Shown piece after piece: positions 23,299 through 31,920 of a stretch of 64,000 nucleotides of DNA. The notes under the pieces are model-generated. The model was not told the origin of the DNA and did no database searches. It saw only the letters and a program-made list of their open reading frames with translations. A program made the translations under genes and the position numbers. The stretch is taken from positions 248,001 through 312,000 of the forward strand of contig NZ_JAFBES010000003.1 in assembly GCF_016908875.1 (NCBI RefSeq). The letters are read 5' to 3'. Source of the stretch: Bacillus ectoiniformans (GTDB lineage: Bacteria > Bacillota > Bacilli > Bacillales > Domibacillaceae). Position 1 is the first letter of the stretch; every line of letters begins with the position of its first letter.

Positions 23299-23304
23299 CA
23301 GCAT

Positions 23305-23334
23305 TTTACATTTTTAGCCTTCTGCTGATATGAT
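23305..23334 (+). promoter_or_regulatory. SigA promoter candidate for ssbB
   Basis: TTTACA (23305-23310), an 18-nt spacer, and TATGAT (23329-23334) preceded by TGA, giving an extended -10. It lies 30 nt before the start codon and just downstream of the ComK-like boxes. Confidence 0.55.
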
Positions 23335-23364
23335 CACATTAGCCTATAGGAAGGAGGAAAGCCC

Positions 23365-23727
23365 TTGATTAATCAAGTGACGCTTGTCGGAAGACTGACA
23401 AAAAACCCTGAGCTTCGACATACGCAAGATGGCCGTCCATTCTTGAATATGATCCTCGCTGTACAGCGCCCGTATCGCAATCAAGAGGGGGAAAATGAAA
23501 CAGACTTTATCTATTGTACGGCCTGGAATAAATCAGCAGAAAACACGGCGAAGTATTGTCAGAAAGGAGCACTAGTCGGTGTCATGGGTACGATTCAAAC
23601 GAGAAATTATGAAAAGGACGGCAAGAAAGTCTATGTCACAGAAGTGATGAGCCACACCATTCGCTTTCTGGGAAAGAAATCAAATGAGACACCTGAATTG
23701 CTGCCGATCATGACTTTTCCGCAATAG
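23365..23727 (+). CDS. ssbB: Single-stranded DNA-binding protein SsbB
   Basis: An OB-fold ssDNA-binding protein of 120 residues, much shorter than replicative SsbA because it lacks the long acidic-tipped tail. The N-terminus I-N-Q-V-T-L-V-G-R-L-T-K-N-P-E-L-R and F-I-Y-C-T-A-W-N-K-S-A-E-N are typical. SsbB protects incoming DNA during transformation in B. subtilis. The TTG start at 23365 follows AAGGAGGAAAG. Synteny (ywpF-ssbB-ywqA) supports the call. Confidence 0.93.
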   Translation: MINQVTLVGRLTKNPELRHTQDGRPFLNMILAVQRPYRNQEGENETDFIYCTAWNKSAENTAKYCQKGALVGVMGTIQTRNYEKDGKKVYVTEVMSHTIRFLGKKSNETPELLPIMTFPQ

Positions 23728-23739
23728 GAGATGAGAAAA

Positions 23740-23904
23740 ATGTATGTGTCATCAGCCGCCGAAATGGAAAGCTTAGAAAGAAGATTAGAAGAAGTTACCT
23801 ATTGCCTAGGGAAAAGCCTCGCTAGAATCCGCCAATTAGAAGAGAAAATGCTCCGTTTAGAGCAGGAATTAAAAGAATCTTCTGCGCCTCCTGTGATGCT
23901 TTAA
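23740..23904 (+). CDS. Small coiled-coil protein downstream of ssbB
   Basis: A 54-codon frame with an ATG at 23740 preceded by AGGAG at 9 nt. The product starts M-Y-V-S-S-A-A-E-M and continues as a leucine-spaced charged helix (L-E-R-R-L-E-E-V, then I-R-Q-L-E-E-K-M-L-R-L-E-Q-E-L-K-E) typical of a coiled coil, ending P-P-V-M-L. It lies 12 nt after ssbB and is probably cotranscribed with it. I do not recognise a family. Confidence 0.68.
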   Translation: MYVSSAAEMESLERRLEEVTYCLGKSLARIRQLEEKMLRLEQELKESSAPPVML

Positions 23905-23985
23905 TCAAGCATATTCACCAACTTTAATCCTCTAATGATCCCCGAACTAACGAAAGGTCTGCCAGCCTCGCAAGTTCCTCGCAAC

Positions 23986-24017
23986 AAAAGACCTGTTCAC
24001 CCCTCTGAACAGGCCTT
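23986..24017 (-). terminator. Terminator of ywqA
   Basis: CCTGTTCA/TGAACAGG (23992-23999, 24006-24013), extended by AAG/CTT across one mismatch. On the minus strand it is followed by UUUUG. It sits just after the ywqA stop. Confidence 0.78.
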
Positions 24018-24028
24018 CTACATAAGCA

Positions 24029-26833
24029 TTAACCGAGCTTTAACAGGTCTTCAAGTTCATGATCAGAGAGTTCGGTAATCCACTGATCACTTTTAATAAT
24101 CTCGTCGTTAAGCGCTTGTTTCTTCTCAAGCATCGCATCTATCTTTTCCTCTAGTGTCCCGGTTGTAATCATTTTATGCACATGGACAAATCGATTCTGT
24201 CCAATCCGGTAGGCGCGGTCAGTTGCTTGATTCTCGACAGCCGGATTCCACCAGCGGTCAAAGTGAATGACATGATTGGCAGCTGTTAAGTTTAACCCAG
24301 TCCCGCCGGCTTTTAGTGATAAAAGAAAGACCGGAAATTCGCCATCTTGAAAACGTTTGACGAACTCATCACGCTGTTCCTTTGTCGTTGAGCCGTTTAA
24401 AAACGGAACGGAGAGGCCGAAATGTTTTGATAAGTGGGATTGAATCATCTCACCCATGCCGATATATTGGGTGAAAATTAAACAGCCTTCCTGACGAGCT
24501 ACGATGTTTTCAATTAGTTCTGTGAGCTTATTCATTTTTTGAGACCGTTCGAGTACATGGACAGGCTGCTGTTCTTTCAAGTAAAGCGCTGGGTGATTGC
24601 ACAGCTGTTTAATCTTATTCAGCATTTGCAAGATTAATCCGCGCCGTTCAAAAGCAGACAGCCGGCTGATCTCATCCATTGTATCCTTCACAAGCTGCTC
24701 ATAAAGCACCGCTTGTTCAGCGGTTAGTGGACAGTATTCTTTTTGTTCAAGCTTATCTGGCAGGTTTAACTCCACTTCTGGATCCGTTTTCGTACGGCGC
24801 AATAAGAATGGCCGGATCTTCGCCTGCAGATGTTCAATCTTCGCAGTTTCTTGATCCTTTTCAATCGGAACAATGAAATTCTTTTGAAACTGCGGCAGAG
24901 TGTTTAAGTATCCATGGTTGGTAAAGTCAAAGATCGCCCACAGTTCTGATAAACGGTTTTCCATAGGCGTCCCGGTTAAGGCAATATGGTGCGCGCCTTT
25001 TAGTTTCCGAATCGCTTTAGACTGTTTCGTATGGGCATTTTTTATATTCTGTGCTTCATCTAAAGCAATCGAGCTCCAGTTTATTTCAGAAAGCGTGTCA
25101 AAATCCAAATGTGACAAGCCGTAAGACGTCAGGATCACATCAGACTGTTCAGCGATTTTCTTAAAGTCATCTCCCTGCGCGCGGCTGCTGCCATAATGAA
25201 GAGCTACCCGCAGGTCCGGAGCAAACCGTTCCAGTTCTTTTTGCCAATTGCCGAGTACTGATGTCGGACAGATAATCAGTGCTGCCGTCTCAGGCTGTTC
25301 TTTTTCTTTCACGTGAAGCAAATAAGAGATCAGCTGAATCGTTTTACCGAGCCCCATGTCATCGGCTAGAATGGCTCCGAAGCCGCAGGAGCGCAAGAAC
25401 GCCAGCCAGCTGAATCCAAGCTGCTGATACGGGCGCAGTTCACCTTGCAGGGAGTCGGAAGCCGGCATGAGAGGAATCGTCGATACGTCTTTTAATTGGG
25501 TAATCATTTTTCTGAATGATCGGTTTAAATCAATTTGCACTTGAGCAAACATCCGAGCGTCGTTCCAATCATCCGATTCCTCTTCTTCATCAGGCATCAG
25601 CTCTTGTTCTAATAAATCCTGAATTCTTAGTCCTTCTTTTTTCGCTTTCTCCATAAAGGTTTGGATTTTCCGAATCATTTCAGGATCCAGTTGAATCCAT
25701 TCTCCATTGACTTTAACGAGCCGGCGGTTTTCAGAAGCAAGCTGTTCAAACTCTTTCTCTGAAAAATCAGCACCATTCATCGAGAGGCGCCAATTGAAAT
25801 CTAAAATGGCTTGTAATCCGACAAAGGATGGCCGGTGACTAGACCCTTGAGAAGCCACTTTAGCTGTCAGCGAAAGCTTCGTTTTGCGGACGCTTTCCCA
25901 CCAGGAAGGCAAGAGGATCTTCACACCAAGCGTCATGAGCTTTTCGCTCGCTTCTGTTAAAAATAAAAAGGCCTGTTCTTCAGAAAGGTGAGTGTGAAGT
26001 TCATTCTCTCCAAGCCACGGAAATAAACGGAGCCAGCGCTGTTCTTCTTCTTTCGCTTCATGAAGAAAGGGAGCCCAGCTTTTCGGGTGGCGTCCGTTTA
26101 AATGAACAATCTTCTCGGGATCCTTCTTTTTAATTAAGATCGTTTCGAGCTGCCATTCATCTCCGTCAAGTTCAGGTTCCGTGAGACGCAAGCCGATAGA
26201 AAAAGGGGCTTCGCTTTCCTCCATACCCATCCATTCACGCCAGCGGCCTTCATCAAAGTAGCTATTCAACTCTTCGCTAGTTAATGCGCCTCCGGTAATT
26301 GCCTCTAATCTTTCAGCGGAAAGATGATTCTTGCCAGCCTCTCTAAACGCTTCTTCCGTACTTTTTTGGAAGATGCGGTCGACGAGCTCGCGATTAGTCA
26401 TATGAGGGACGTGGATTTCCTCCCAAAATGAAGGCGAGAATTCATCCCACACAGAATCCGGCACCGTCCAGGTTAAACCTTCTTCATTAAAGTTCGGCAA
26501 AAATCCGCCCTCGGTTACGGCATCATATAACACAGGAGCCGCAGCCAAACTGAAATGGCCAAGTTCATCCCATTCCCAATGAATAAAGCGGTTAAATTGT
26601 TCGCTCTTGAATAAGGTGACCCATTGCCAGGAGGAAAGGACAATCCCTTCATACCCTTGATGCGTCATCGACTGCATACGTGAGCCGAAATAACTCTCCT
26701 CGTGAGCCAAGAATAATTGCTTGACCCATACACCTCTTGAAATGGTCCGGTTTTGCCTGTCAGTCGCACGCAGGAAAAAGTGTCCGTCGTCTAACCAATT
26801 GATATGAATATGAATAGATCTAGTGTTAAGCAT
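24029..26833 (-). CDS. ywqA: SNF2-family DNA helicase/ATPase YwqA
   Basis: A Swi2/Snf2-type DNA translocase of 934 residues. The N-terminal half is the bacterial SNF2 helicase-associated region. The DEAD-like domain has Walker A D-D-M-G-L-G-K-T with K497, then D-E-A-Q, and the C-terminal helicase domain ends with Q-A-T-D-R-A-Y-R-I-G-Q. I placed the start at ATG 26833, which overlaps the ywqB stop by 8 nt (AGAAGGGG upstream); TTG 26836 is also possible. Upstream in-frame codons to 26890 lie within ywqB. Overlap implies coupling with the SWIM protein. The cellular role is not settled, but such pairs are linked to DNA repair. Confidence 0.93.
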   Translation of the reverse strand: MLNTRSIHIHINWLDDGHFFLRATDRQNRTISRGVWVKQLFLAHEESYFGSRMQSMTHQGYEGIVLSSWQWVTLFKSEQFNRFIHWEWDELGHFSLAAAPVLYDAVTEGGFLPNFNEEGLTWTVPDSVWDEFSPSFWEEIHVPHMTNRELVDRIFQKSTEEAFREAGKNHLSAERLEAITGGALTSEELNSYFDEGRWREWMGMEESEAPFSIGLRLTEPELDGDEWQLETILIKKKDPEKIVHLNGRHPKSWAPFLHEAKEEEQRWLRLFPWLGENELHTHLSEEQAFLFLTEASEKLMTLGVKILLPSWWESVRKTKLSLTAKVASQGSSHRPSFVGLQAILDFNWRLSMNGADFSEKEFEQLASENRRLVKVNGEWIQLDPEMIRKIQTFMEKAKKEGLRIQDLLEQELMPDEEEESDDWNDARMFAQVQIDLNRSFRKMITQLKDVSTIPLMPASDSLQGELRPYQQLGFSWLAFLRSCGFGAILADDMGLGKTIQLISYLLHVKEKEQPETAALIICPTSVLGNWQKELERFAPDLRVALHYGSSRAQGDDFKKIAEQSDVILTSYGLSHLDFDTLSEINWSSIALDEAQNIKNAHTKQSKAIRKLKGAHHIALTGTPMENRLSELWAIFDFTNHGYLNTLPQFQKNFIVPIEKDQETAKIEHLQAKIRPFLLRRTKTDPEVELNLPDKLEQKEYCPLTAEQAVLYEQLVKDTMDEISRLSAFERRGLILQMLNKIKQLCNHPALYLKEQQPVHVLERSQKMNKLTELIENIVARQEGCLIFTQYIGMGEMIQSHLSKHFGLSVPFLNGSTTKEQRDEFVKRFQDGEFPVFLLSLKAGGTGLNLTAANHVIHFDRWWNPAVENQATDRAYRIGQNRFVHVHKMITTGTLEEKIDAMLEKKQALNDEIIKSDQWITELSDHELEDLLKLG

Positions 26834-28463
26834 CAACCAATTTTCCCCTTCTGCACTCTTCTTGGAAAGCCCGCAGGCGTTTCGTGTCATTTAATAAAGC
26901 GGAGAAATACCAATCCCACCGCTCTTGCTGCTTCAACTTCTTATAAATGGTCCGCAGCCGCTTTAAATATCGAACGGCTCGTTTATAGCTTTCACGATTG
27001 CGTTCTTCTACTAGCCTCAGTATGCCATGATGGTAAATGGGAAGAACTTCATGAGGCGCCTGTTTAGCTGCTTCTTTTAACCCCATTGTATCTAGTTCCA
27101 TCAAGTCATAATTCATCCACAGCTGCAATTCAACCCATTCGCGGTAATCTCCTTGTGACAAAACGTAGGTGCTCAAATCCACGTAACTGTATGGGAGCAG
27201 CCGCATCAATATGTTTTTATAAAGCACAGGCTCTTTAGATGCCAGCCAATCGACGTCAATATACGTCAGGAACCAGTGAACGAATTGGCGCCGCTGATAG
27301 CCATCCGGCAGCTTCTCAATATAGCCTTCAAGCTTCTTATCTGCAATGGATAACAGCATGAGCGCTTTCTTATACTGCTTACTAGAGAAAGCTTCATAGA
27401 GCCAAAACATATAGAGATCAAGTTCAGCTTCCGGCAAGGTATCGGCCATTTTCGAAAAATCATCCAGCCGATTAGTTAGAAGCAGCTGATGCAGATAAGC
27501 AATAGTTACCGACGGGGACTTGTCGGAATCGACAAGTCCTTTCAACCGGTTCATTTCCTGTTTGCGCCACGCTTCTCTTTTAAAGAGAGAAGTCCATAAA
27601 TGGCGGTACATATCTGTGCGTGCGACAGTAAACAATTGATAGCGCGAGGAAAGCAGTTCTCCGGTTTCCTCTCTTAAATAGTCCATATAGAAATCAAACT
27701 CAAAAGGCAGCGCGTGCACGCCGATTTCTTCCGCTGCATCCGCAGCTTCTTCCACTAGGTAAAATAAAAAGGAGGAAGCGGCCCGGTGCATGAATTCTTT
27801 CGATTCTGTTTGATGGTCTAATACATTCATGACATAGGTAAATAAACCAAAGCTCGAAAACAGCTGATAGAGCGGCTGCCATTCTCTTTTTAATGGCCGC
27901 TGTTTCAGAAGGGCCTCATACAAATTCTTTCCTTCGAATTCAATCATATGAGGATTCCGTTCGATCATTCTTGCATGAAGTTTCTCTTCCGCTGTTTGAT
28001 GAATTCTCTCCATCCAAGATTGAGGACCATCATTCTCAGCCGGCTTCTTGGCCAGCAGTTCACTGGCTTTCATGATGCCGGGAATACCACTCAGCAAATC
28101 CTCAGATGAATCATTATTTCGCCAGTCCTTCATCCATTGATGCACAGAACCGTATTCATGATAAGCCTCGAGGAATACCGCCACTTGATGAACACACCAA
28201 TACTCTTCTGCACAGGTGCACGTGCTGAAAGATGGAAATCCCAGATCAAGCGAGACTTTGTATTTTTGGCCAGGCATGATATTGCAAGAGGCTTCAATGC
28301 TGTCTGAATCCATTTGTTCTAAGGAAACGGCAGGAGAAGTAAACATTCGAAAGCCATCCTCCATGATGCGTGCGTCTCCCGGCAGTGCCGGACTTAACTC
28401 TACTTTTAATTCTGACCCGAAAGAGTCCAGGCGCTTCCTCAGAACCTGTTCATTACCAGCCAT
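26826..28463 (-). CDS. ywqB: SWIM zinc-finger protein YwqB
   Basis: A 545-residue protein with an N-terminal SWIM zinc finger: C82-x-C84-x5-C90-x-H92 in T-C-T-C-A-E-E-Y-W-C-V-H. The remainder is helical with no catalytic motif that I recognise. Its gene overlaps ywqA, the standard SWIM-SNF2 pairing, suggesting a joint DNA-associated role. A minus-strand TATAAT lies at 28507-28512, a plausible -10 about 45 nt upstream, without a clear -35. Confidence 0.88.
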   Translation of the reverse strand: MAGNEQVLRKRLDSFGSELKVELSPALPGDARIMEDGFRMFTSPAVSLEQMDSDSIEASCNIMPGQKYKVSLDLGFPSFSTCTCAEEYWCVHQVAVFLEAYHEYGSVHQWMKDWRNNDSSEDLLSGIPGIMKASELLAKKPAENDGPQSWMERIHQTAEEKLHARMIERNPHMIEFEGKNLYEALLKQRPLKREWQPLYQLFSSFGLFTYVMNVLDHQTESKEFMHRAASSFLFYLVEEAADAAEEIGVHALPFEFDFYMDYLREETGELLSSRYQLFTVARTDMYRHLWTSLFKREAWRKQEMNRLKGLVDSDKSPSVTIAYLHQLLLTNRLDDFSKMADTLPEAELDLYMFWLYEAFSSKQYKKALMLLSIADKKLEGYIEKLPDGYQRRQFVHWFLTYIDVDWLASKEPVLYKNILMRLLPYSYVDLSTYVLSQGDYREWVELQLWMNYDLMELDTMGLKEAAKQAPHEVLPIYHHGILRLVEERNRESYKRAVRYLKRLRTIYKKLKQQERWDWYFSALLNDTKRLRAFQEECRRGKLVDA

Positions 28464-28620
28464 ATCAAATGCCCCCGTTTTCTTTGATCAATTATCGTAT
28501 CTCCCCATTATAAAACAAACAAGGGAAAGAGTTAAGGGCAGACGAAATTTGGTGAAAGGTTCGCGAGGATTCTTTACATGAAAAAGTGAATAATCTTTTT
28601 CTTTCTCTCATTGGAAAGCC

Positions 28621-28629
28621 TGTTATAAT
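28621..28629 (+). promoter_or_regulatory. Extended -10 promoter of cvfB
   Basis: TGTTATAAT (28621-28629), 60 nt upstream of the cvfB ATG. The -35 is poor, as is common with extended -10 promoters. Confidence 0.5.
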
Positions 28630-28688
28630 TAAGGGTAAATCGGGAAAATTGATTAATAACTCTTAAATGAAGGTAGGATTTTAAATAT

Positions 28689-29549
28689 ATGTCTATTTTA
28701 CAAGCTGGAACGATAGTGACGCTCGATGTAGAAAATGAGTCGCCATTTGGCTGGTTTTTAACAGATGGAGAAGAAGAAGTCTTATTGCATCGCAGTGAAA
28801 TGACGGATGACTTTGATCCGGATGAGCCAGTAGAAGTGTTTTTGTTTCAAGATAACTTAGGAAGATTAGCGGCTACAATGCACAAGCCAATCATTACGCA
28901 AGATAAATATGACTGGGTAGAAGTTGTCGGTGTCCATGAGAAACTGGGCGTCTTTGTTTCAATCGGCCTGAAAAAGGATGTACTTGTTTCAGTGGATGAC
29001 CTTCCATTTATGTATTCTGTTCGTCCAATTGTCGGTGATCGTCTTTACTGCACATTGGTTCTTGACCGGAACGACCGTTTATTCGCTAAACCGGCAACAG
29101 AAGATGTGATGGAAAAACAGTTTGCGAAAGCAACGAAGAAAGATTACAACAAAGACATTACGGGTGTTGTATACCGCGCAACTAAAGCAGGAACGTTCAT
29201 CATTACAGCAGAAGGCTATCGTGGATTTGTTCATGATTCAGAGCGTCAGGTAGAACCTCGCCTCGGCCAAAAAGTGGATGGCCGGATCGTCGATGTGAAA
29301 GACGATGGCTCCGTCAATGTGTCTCTTTTAGGGCGCAAGCAGGAAGTCCTGCAAGATGACGCAGAAAAAATCTTTGCTTACCTAGAGCAGCGCGGAGGCT
29401 CCATGCCATATGGAGATAAAAGTCTGCCGGAAGAAATTCAAACACGTTTTAACTTAAGCAAAGGCGCGTTCAAGCGCGCACTTGGCAAGTTAATGAAAGA
29501 AGGCCGAGTGTATCAGGAAGACAACTGGACACATATCAAGAAGGATTAA
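28689..29549 (+). CDS. cvfB: S1-domain RNA-binding protein CvfB/YitL
   Basis: A 286-residue protein with tandem S1-type OB folds (about residues 1-210) and a C-terminal winged helix (about 225-285, S-L-P-E-E-I-Q-T-R-F-N-L-S-K-G-A-F-K-R-A-L). That domain order is typical of CvfB/YitL; the family binds RNA and affects virulence gene expression in staphylococci. The ATG at 28689 follows GAAGGTAGG. It forms a single-gene unit with its own promoter and terminator. Confidence 0.92.
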   Translation: MSILQAGTIVTLDVENESPFGWFLTDGEEEVLLHRSEMTDDFDPDEPVEVFLFQDNLGRLAATMHKPIITQDKYDWVEVVGVHEKLGVFVSIGLKKDVLVSVDDLPFMYSVRPIVGDRLYCTLVLDRNDRLFAKPATEDVMEKQFAKATKKDYNKDITGVVYRATKAGTFIITAEGYRGFVHDSERQVEPRLGQKVDGRIVDVKDDGSVNVSLLGRKQEVLQDDAEKIFAYLEQRGGSMPYGDKSLPEEIQTRFNLSKGAFKRALGKLMKEGRVYQEDNWTHIKKD

Positions 29550-29554
29550 AGATT

Positions 29555-29587
29555 AAACCGCCAAGCTTCAGACTTGGCGGTTTTTCT
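29555..29587 (+). terminator. Terminator of cvfB
   Basis: A perfect 11-bp stem AAACCGCCAAG/CTTGGCGGTTT (29555-29565, 29573-29583) with a T-run. Confidence 0.93.
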
Positions 29588-29610
29588 TTGTGGAAACAAT
29601 CAGCCCTAGT

Positions 29611-29640
29611 TCCAAAAAAAAAGCAGCCCGCGGGCTGCTT
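29611..29640 (-). terminator. Terminator of the uracil permease gene
   Basis: The perfect palindrome AAGCAGCCCG/CGGGCTGCTT (29621-29640) is followed on the minus strand by nine U. It sits immediately after the permease stop codon. Confidence 0.9.
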
Positions 29641-29645
29641 TACAA

Positions 29646-30914
29646 TCACTCATAATCATTCGAAAGCTTAAACTTGTCAATCAAAGCAAAGAATAGGCTG
29701 AGCAAGATGGCAATAATCGTCGCTAAAGCCATACCTTTTAAGTGGAATGTGCCAAATGTAAGTGTGGCACCGCTTAAACCGATGACAAGTACGACAGTAG
29801 TTAAGATCATGTTCGTGGCTTTTGAATAATCTACTTTTGTCTCTACCAGCATGCGCAATCCGGATACCGCAATAACCCCGAACAATAAGAGGGAAATTCC
29901 GCCCATGACCGGTGTTGGAATCGTTGAAATCAGTGCCGCTAGTTTCCCAAGGAATGACAAGACGATCGCCATCACAGCTGCACCGCCGATGACCCAAGTA
30001 GAGTACACTTTCGTCAAAGCAAGAACGCCGATATTTTCACCGTAAGTCGTGTTAGGAGTCGAACCGACAAAGCCGGATAGGACAGTAGACACACCATTTC
30101 CTAATAGTGAAACGCCAAGACCGGGTTTCTTCATTAGGTCGCGTTCTACAATGTTTTGTGTGACAACTAAATGCCCGATATGTTCAGCAATAACAACTAA
30201 AGCAGCTGGAACAATGATTAGAATGCTTGCCCAGTCGAACTCTGGACGGTAAAACGTCGGAAGGGCGAACCATGCAGCATCTTTCACCGGCTGCATGTCC
30301 ACCATGCCGAAGAAGGCCGCAATGACATAGCCTGAAACAATCCCGATCAGAATCGGAATGATTTTTAAGAACCCTCGGAACATCACATTTCCAAAAATCG
30401 TGATGGCTAGCGTTAAGATAGAAACAATCAGCGCATTTCGATCAGGAGACCAATTTTCAGCGGCATCCGCAGGTGGTATCATGCCGGCCATTTCCGCTGC
30501 GACTGGAACTAGTTCAAGTCCGATAACGGCAACAATGGCTCCCATGGCCGAAGGAGGAAAGACAACATCGATCCACTTTGTGCCAGCGACTTTGATTAAT
30601 AAAGAGACTAGGATAAAGATAAGTCCGACGGCGATAAAGCCTCCTAGTGCGGCTTCATAACTCTTTGTCGCCATAACGGCGAAAACGGGGGAAAGAAACG
30701 CAAAGCTTGACCCTAAATAAGCCGGAATTTGTCCTTTACATAGGAAAAGGTAGATTAACGTACCGATTCCGTTCATTAATAGAATAGTCGCGGGATTTAC
30801 ACCGAAAAGAATCGGTACTAAAACAGTAGAACCAAACATGGCGAATAAATGCTGTAAACTAAGAGGTAATAATGCTAGCATAGGCGGGCGTTCATCAACT
30901 TGATACGTTCGCAT
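29646..30914 (-). CDS. uraA: Uracil permease (NCS2 / UraA family)
   Basis: A 422-residue nucleobase:cation symporter with about 14 membrane segments. Two glutamates in V-V-I-A-E-H-I-G-H and T-T-Y-G-E-N-I-G-V correspond to the substrate and proton sites of E. coli UraA. The L-Q-H-L-F-A-M-F-G start is typical. AAGGAGTGATCCC precedes the ATG. It would import uracil for Upp. Xanthine/uric-acid subfamilies are less likely given the UraA-like motifs. A small hairpin AAACT-ATTAAC-AGTTT lies in the leader near 30952-30967; no PyrR structure was recognised. Confidence 0.88.
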   Translation of the reverse strand: MRTYQVDERPPMLALLPLSLQHLFAMFGSTVLVPILFGVNPATILLMNGIGTLIYLFLCKGQIPAYLGSSFAFLSPVFAVMATKSYEAALGGFIAVGLIFILVSLLIKVAGTKWIDVVFPPSAMGAIVAVIGLELVPVAAEMAGMIPPADAAENWSPDRNALIVSILTLAITIFGNVMFRGFLKIIPILIGIVSGYVIAAFFGMVDMQPVKDAAWFALPTFYRPEFDWASILIIVPAALVVIAEHIGHLVVTQNIVERDLMKKPGLGVSLLGNGVSTVLSGFVGSTPNTTYGENIGVLALTKVYSTWVIGGAAVMAIVLSFLGKLAALISTIPTPVMGGISLLLFGVIAVSGLRMLVETKVDYSKATNMILTTVVLVIGLSGATLTFGTFHLKGMALATIIAILLSLFFALIDKFKLSNDYE

Positions 30915-31010
30915 GGGATCACTCCTTACACATATTGAAAAAACTCATAAAAACTATTAACAGTTTATACGAAAACAACGGAATTGTCTCGAAGAGTTTC
31001 TATTAAACTT

Positions 31011-31097
31011 TGTTACATTGTAATTAAAATGAAATATAATGGGGTTTTTTCTTCTTTTTGCAATAAATATGTAACTGAACGGAGACAGTGCTGTAAC
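31011..31097 (+). promoter_or_regulatory. Cluster of WalR-like half sites
   Basis: TGTWAH-type hexamers occur at 31011-31016 (TGTTAC), 31019-31024 (TGTAAT), 31070-31075 and 31092-31097 (both TGTAAC, 22 nt apart). The last abuts the -35 region of the next promoter. WalR binds TGTWAH-N5-TGTWAH and controls yocH in B. subtilis; no pair here has the exact 5-nt spacing. Confidence 0.35.
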
Positions 31098-31116
31098 CTA
31101 AAGACTTCATTTCTCA

Positions 31117-31125
31117 TGGTACAAT
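31117..31125 (+). promoter_or_regulatory. Extended -10 promoter of the LysM-3D gene
   Basis: TGGTACAAT, a TG-extended -10 (TACAAT 31120-31125), 36 nt before the GTG start. There is no consensus -35, consistent with an activator-dependent promoter. Confidence 0.5.
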
Positions 31126-31160
31126 AGTTCCTGTTAGATCAAAGGGGAGGTATTTAGTTC

Positions 31161-31733
31161 GTGAGAAAATTCTTAACAGTTTTGTTCGCTAGTCTACTAT
31201 TTTTCAGTGGTTTTGCTTATGATGCTAGTGCTCAAGGGACAACATACACGGTGAAAAAAGGGGACACTTTATGGAAAGTTGCTACTCTACATAAGGTTAC
31301 AGTGAATCAAGTGAAACAATGGAATAACTTAACGTCTAATACTATTCACGTAGGAAAAGTGTTGAAGGTGTCAGCTGTAAAAAATGTAACAGCGGCTAAA
31401 CAAACACCACCTGCGAAACCAACAACAGTGAGCAACACGTCAAATAAAACAATTACAGTGACTTCAACTGCCTATACAGCAAGCTGCCGAGGATGCTCCG
31501 GCGTTACGGCAACAGGTATTAACTTAAAGAAAAACCCATTCGCTAAAGTGATCGCAGTCGATCCGAAAGTCATTCCGCTTGGCACGAAAGTATACGTAGA
31601 AGGCTACGGGGAAGCGATTGCCGGCGATAAGGGCGGAGCGATTAAAGGACATAAAGTAGACGTCTTTATTTCAAACCTTGGCCGCGCGAAAAAATGGGGA
31701 AAACGCACAGTGAAAGTAACGATTTTAGAATAG
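31161..31733 (+). CDS. Secreted LysM and 3D domain wall protein (YocH-like)
   Basis: A 190-residue exported protein. Signal peptide ends near Y-D-A-S-A-Q (residue 28), followed by one LysM domain (Y-T-V-K-K-G-D-T-L-W-K-V-A, about 29-73), a T/P-rich linker, and a C-terminal 3D domain (V-T-S-T-A-Y-T, D-P-K-V-I-P-L-G-T-K-V-Y, G-D-K-G-G-A-I-K-G-H-K-V-D-V-F) resembling the catalytic core of MltA-type lytic enzymes and resuscitation factors. B. subtilis YocH has the same design with two LysM. GTG 31161 follows GGGGAGG. Confidence 0.9.
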   Translation: MRKFLTVLFASLLFFSGFAYDASAQGTTYTVKKGDTLWKVATLHKVTVNQVKQWNNLTSNTIHVGKVLKVSAVKNVTAAKQTPPAKPTTVSNTSNKTITVTSTAYTASCRGCSGVTATGINLKKNPFAKVIAVDPKVIPLGTKVYVEGYGEAIAGDKGGAIKGHKVDVFISNLGRAKKWGKRTVKVTILE

Positions 31734-31741
31734 AGTCATTT

Positions 31742-31769
31742 AAAAACCGCTGATTCCAGCGGTTTTTTG
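31742..31769 (+). terminator. Terminator of the LysM-3D gene
   Basis: AAAAACCGCTG/CAGCGGTTTTT (31742-31752, 31757-31767), a 4-nt loop and a T-run. Confidence 0.93.
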
Positions 31770-31920
31770 TTTTGCGAAACAGCTTGATTGTAAGAGAGGC
31801 CGCATATAATTTGACCGAACCGCTGCCCCGTGCTAAGATTCAAAAATTAAAAGAGCGAAATGAACGTACTTTTTCTACTTTTCTATAAGCTGCATATACT
31901 AAAGAAAGGGAGGCGGTGAA

